Shown here in pieces: positions 59,491 through 64,000 of a DNA stretch of 64,000 nt. Below the pieces are notes generated by a model, which had not been told where the DNA came from, ran no database searches, and worked only from the letters and a program-made list of their open reading frames with translations. The position numbers and the translations under genes were made by a program. Position 1 is the stretch's first letter, and each line of letters opens with the position of its first letter. Origin of the DNA: Sipunculus nudus (Eukaryota > Annelida > Sipuncula > Golfingiida > Sipunculidae); contig CM049308.1 in assembly GCA_026874595.1 (NCBI GenBank), positions 95,220,624 through 95,284,623 on the forward strand. The letters are read 5' to 3'.

Positions 59491-59965
59491 TCACATCTTT
59501 GCATGTTCTCGATGTACTAATAATTCACGTATTTATCTCAGTTTCAGATTGCACATACAACCAAGGTGAGAGAATGGAGGTCATGCAACATAGAAAATAA
59601 CACAGAACACAGAATCACTCCAAAAAACTTTATTAATTTTCCACCTTCTCCGATGTAGGCCGGATTCTATACTCGCTCCGCTCGGTTAAGCTGTTGTTAC
59701 GAATCACTCAACTTAGTTGAATGACAGTGGCCGAAAAACTATCCTTTCCTATACTATAGAGCAATAGACGTTCAACTGAACACGCACCAGACCCTGAGAT
59801 TTACATGTGCAGGCAGCTGTGCTACCCCTCATCTGGCCAATCAGTTAGACCCAGTTGTGGCTCTGTTGTAAACACAGAGCCACAGGCGGTTCGACTTTTT
59901 ACCGAAACCAACCTGTTTTACCGGAACTGACTTTAAAATATATTAAATCACATTGAAATTACAAT

Positions 59966-61453
59966 TTTTTATGCCCCCGCCACAAAGTGGCCGGGGCATA
60001 TAGTTTTACCCATGTCCGTCATTCTGAAATCAAACAGTTGAACAGACTTTTTTTTCGCAATGCCTGCAGATATTGGCCTGATTTTTGGTGTGTGGGCAGA
60101 TATAGACCAGTTACAGATTGAGTTCGCGTTTCGTCCCGGTTGACCCATTTTTGACCGTTTCATGGCTCCTAAACTTAGAAAATTTCATGAAAAATAGAAA
60201 TTTTCATGACAAATACACATGTACGGACTTTTTTTCGCAATGGCTGCAGATATTGGCCAGATTTTTGGTGTGTGGGCAGATAATGACCAGTTACAGATCC
60301 AGTTCATGTTTCGTCCCGGTTGACCTACTTTTGACCGTTTTACGGCTCCTAAACTTAGAAAAATTCATGAAAAATAGAAATTTTCATGACAAATACACAT
60401 GTACAGCCGTTTTTAGCCCTCAGCTCATAGGCTGATGGGCTATTGTTGTCACCCAAGCTGTCCATCTGTCTGTCCGTCCGTCCGTTCCGCGTCTGTTAAC
60501 TTTTACCTTGTGAGCGGGATATCTCTAAAAGGATTCACTGTTGGAATTTTATTTCAGCAGTGAAGATGTATATCGATAAAATCTCGGTCAAGTTCGAAGA
60601 TGGGTGACCTTGACCTGTTTTCTACATTTTAGAGCTGATTATAGAAAAACACTCAGAAGTTTATATCTCAGGAACCATTGTGTGGATTTTCACAAAACTT
60701 ACTATGATCATTGGGACTGATGGTCTGTATGTGCTGCACAATTTTGGTGGCGCCACCTGCAATTTCTGATTTTTTAATGAAATTTTATCGGATTTTTTCA
60801 AATTTGGCCTTTTGTGCAGGATATCTCCCAAGGTATTCAACACAGGAACTTCATTTCTTCAGTCCTATTGCATTATATTTACAAAATCTTGGTCAAGTTC
60901 AAAGATGGGTGATCTTGACCTATTTTTCAAGGTCACAGAGCTTTTTTATAGAAAAAAACTTAGGAGCTTATTTCTCAGGAAGCATTTGGTGGATTGTTAT
61001 GAAACATGGTATATACCTCTCCAATTTAAATTTATAAATGATTATCAACTTTTACTAATATTCTAGTTTCGCAATGCAATGCTTACAGATACTGGCCTAA
61101 TGTTTGGTGTGTGGGCGCATAATGACCACTTACAGATCGTGTTCGCGTTTCGTCCCAGTTAACCTATTTTTCACCATATGACAGATCCTGAACATAGAAA
61201 ATTTCATGAAAGGCAGAAATTTTCATGAAAAATGCACATATATGGACTTTTTTTCACAATGCTTGCAGATACTGGCCTGATTTTTGGTGTGTTGCTTGAT
61301 AATGACCCTTTACAGATCGAGTTTGCATTTTGCCCTTGTTCACCTACTTTTGACCATACAACACTTCCTGAACTTAAAAAAATTTACAAAATTTAACAAA
61401 TGTTTCTAATTTGCCCCAGGCGGGGGCATTCGTGTCGTTCCGACACATCTAGT
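59966..61453. repeat. composite dispersed repeat, copy 1
   Basis: Starts atgcccccgccacaaagtgg followed by ccggggcat (itself a hairpin) and ends gccccaggcgggggcattcg. Inside are two close units of about 184 bp (cgcaatgcctgcagatattgg...), then a second repeat starting agctcataggctgatgggct (about 60420), then diverged units. Confidence 0.85.
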
Positions 61454-61565
61454 TTATTTCTTTATTCTCAGACAGTGTGAAACATATAATACAGTAACAA
61501 CACAACAAAACAAACATAATAAAATACAAGGTTTTGTGAAAGGATCATACAAAAATTACCTCATT

Positions 61566-63788
61566 TTTATGCCCCTGCCACAAAGTGGCCGGGGCATATA
61601 GTTTTACCGATGTCCTTCCTTCCGTCATTCTGAAATCAAACAGTTGAACGGACTTTTTTTTTCGCAATGCCTGCAGATATTGGCCTGATTTTTGGTGTGT
61701 GGGCAGATAATGACCAGTTACAGATCGAGTTCCCATTTCGTCCCGGTTGACCTTCTTTTGACCGTTTTACAGCTCCTAAACTTAGAAAATTTCATGAAAA
61801 ATAGAAATTTTCATGACAAATACACATGTACGGACTTTTTTTCGCAATGCTGCAGATATTGGCCTGATTTTTGGTGTGTGGGCAGATAATGACCAGTTAC
61901 AGATTGAGTTCGCGTTTCGTCCCGGTTGACCTACTTTTGACTGTTACACGGCTCCTAAACTTAGAAAATTTCATGAAAAATAGAAATTTTCATGACAAAT
62001 ACACATGTACGGATTTTTTTTCGCAATGCCTGCAGATATTAGCCTGATTTTTGGTGTGTTGGCAGATATTGACTAGTTACAGATCGACTTCGCGTTTTGT
62101 CCCGGTTGACCTACTTTTGACCGTTTTACGGCTCCTAAACTTAGAAAATTTCATGAAAAATAGAAATTTTCATGACAAATACACATGTACAGACTTTTTT
62201 TTGCAATGCCTGCAGATATTGGCCTGATTTTTGGTGTGTTGGCAGATAATGACCAGTTACAGATCGAGTTCCCGTTTCGTCCCGGTTTACCTACTTTTGA
62301 CCGTTTTACGGCTCCTAAACTTAGAAAATTTCATGAAAAAATAGAAACTTTCATGACAAATACACATGTACGGACTTTTTTTCGCAATGCCTGCAGATAC
62401 AGCCCTGATTTTTTATGTGTGGGCAGATAATGACCAGTTACAGATCGAGTTCACATTTCGTCCCACTTGAACTACTTTTGATTGTTTTACGGCTCCTAAA
62501 CTTAGAAAATTTCATGAAAAATAGAAATTTTCATGACAAATACACATGTACGGACTTTTTTCCGCAATGCCTGCAGATACAGCCCTGATTTTTTATGTGT
62601 GGGCAGATAATGACCAGTTACAGATCGAGTTCACGTTTCGTCCCAGTTGAACTACTTTTGATTGTTTTACGGCTCCTTAACATAGAAAATTTCATGAAAA
62701 ATATATATTTTCATGACAAATGTACATGTACAGCCGTTTTTAGCCCTCAGCTCATAGGCTGATGGGCTATTGTTGTCACCTAAGCTGTCCGTCTGTCTGT
62801 CCGGTGTCTGTCTGTCCGTCCGTTCCGCGTCTGTTAACTTTTACCTTGTGAGTGGGATATCTCTAAAAGGATTCACCTTTCGAATTTTATTTCATCAGTG
62901 AAGATGTATATCGATAAAATCTCGGTCAAGTTCGAAGATGGGTGACCTTGACCCATTTTTCTACATCTTAGAGCTGATTATAGAAAAACACTCAGAAGCT
63001 TATATCTCAGGAACCATTGTGTGGATTTTCACAAAACTTACTATGATCATTGGGACTGATGGTCTGTATGTGCTGCACAATTTTGGTGGTGCCACCTGCA
63101 ATTTCTGAATGAAATTTTATCGGATTTTTTCAATTTTGGCCTTTTGTGCAGGATATCTCCAAAGGTATTCAACACAGGAACTTCATTTCTTCAGTGCTAT
63201 TGCATTATATTTACAAAATCTTGGTCAAGTTCAAAGATGGGTGATCTTGACCTACTTTTCATGGTCACAGAGCTTAGTATAGAAAAAAACTTAGGAGCTT
63301 ATTTCTCAGGAAGCATTTGGTGGATTGTTATGAAACTTGGTATATACCTCTCCAATTTAAATTTATAAATACTGATTATCAGCTTTTGCTAATATTCTAG
63401 TTTCGCAATGCAATGCTTACAGATACTGGCCTAATGTTTGGTCTGTGGGCGCACAATGACCACTTACAGATTGAGTTCGCGTTTCGTCCCAGTGAACCTA
63501 TTTTTGACCATATGACAGATCCTGAACATAGAAAATTTCATGAAAGACAGAAATTTTCATGAAAAATGCTCATATGTGGACTTTTTTTCACAATGCCTGC
63601 AGATACTGGCCTAATTTTTGGTGTGTTGCTTGATAATGACCCGTTACAGATCAAGTTTGCATTTTGCCCTTGTTGACCTACTTTTGACCATACAACACCT
63701 CCTGAACTTAAAAAATTTTACAAAATTTAACAAATGTTTCTAATTTGCCCCAGGCGGGGGCATTCGTGTTGTTCCGACACATCTAGTT
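61566..63788. repeat. composite dispersed repeat, copy 2
   Basis: Same start, order and end as 59966-61453, but with about six units of about 182 bp instead of two before the agctcataggctgatgggct part (about 62747). The shared internal insertion shows that both copies derive from one composite ancestor. Confidence 0.85.
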
Positions 63789-64000
63789 CATTTTATGTTC
63801 GCTTGTATATATTTGTTCAGTTTTACATAATGTTTAAATTTTTTTATGTAGAGCGTGCAATTTCATGTTATTTTTAATTTTCAATAATTTTCAATTATAG
63901 TTTCCACAGTAAAATTATAATATTTTCAGCACCTTTTCCTAAAGGATTTTTAATTGTAAACAGAGTAGCTAATCCATTAAATAACAGTAATTCAGTGGAT
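63789..64000. other. AT-rich end of window
   Basis: Nothing recognised. Confidence 0.6.

Larger units (their letters stand above)
58838..59692. repeat. inverted repeat pair outside the right end
   Basis: agtatagaatccggcctaca at about 58853-58872 is inverted at about 59657-59676. Both are extended by taagctcggtt / aaccgagcgg motifs. The pair encloses about 0.8 kb and may bound a small element. Confidence 0.6.

Noticed and set aside
60118-62430. Several open frames sharing FVPVDLLLTVL and FHEKIETFMT-like peptides
   Set aside because: They are repeated translations of the 182-bp dispersed repeat unit.

Overview
The window is eukaryotic, AT-rich and full of repeats: long minisatellites, many (AT)n, poly-G and poly-C tracts, MITE-like elements, SINE and LINE pieces, and dispersed repeats with AGGTCA or GGAC-type tails. 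Intron-rich coding with GT-AG splice sites, and repeat styles I associate with bivalves, suggest a lophotrochozoan, most likely a bivalve mollusc. This is inference; no species marker is present.

Layout. 1-3154 is a 33-bp minisatellite. 3155-7190 is unique or AT-rich DNA with a 306-bp direct duplication (5595-6199) and a small MITE-like element. About 8560-10700 is a broken Ty3/gypsy polyprotein remnant. 10700-13439 is AT-rich and then moderately GC-rich non-coding sequence. 58603-64000 holds further dispersed repeats, mainly two related composite elements (59966-61453 and 61566-63788).

The main result is in between. A 9-bp direct repeat, gccaggaac, lies at 13440-13448 and 58594-58602. It directly abuts 50-bp terminal inverted repeats (13449-13498 and 58544-58593, 47 of 50 identical). 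These are the hallmarks of a Mutator-like (MULE/MuDR) DNA transposon. They bracket about 45.1 kb that holds one intron-rich plus-strand coding region with intact frame and splice sites (19789-52972). Its exons encode, in order: a calcium-responsive-transcription-factor-like (CARF/ALS2CR8) N-terminal region, a MULE DDE transposase core with its C/H motif, a SWIM zinc finger, nine tandemly duplicated 72-nt microexons, a Ulp1/C48 cysteine protease with its catalytic residues, and a PHD finger with a cysteine-rich tail. Every exon junction I placed keeps the reading frame: 1128 codons if it stops at 46673-46675, 1520 codons if the microexons are spliced on to the protease and PHD exons.

The core of the terminal inverted repeat is also the unit of two internal 29-bp minisatellites: 26945-31276 in intron 3, oriented like the left end, and 56340-57515, oriented like the right end. 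The element is therefore mirror-organised: end, array, array, end. Younger insertions are nested inside it: a pogo-like TA-flanked element, LINE and SINE pieces, and short elements with 5-bp duplications. The element is thus either an old but still intact giant transposon or a host-retained copy.
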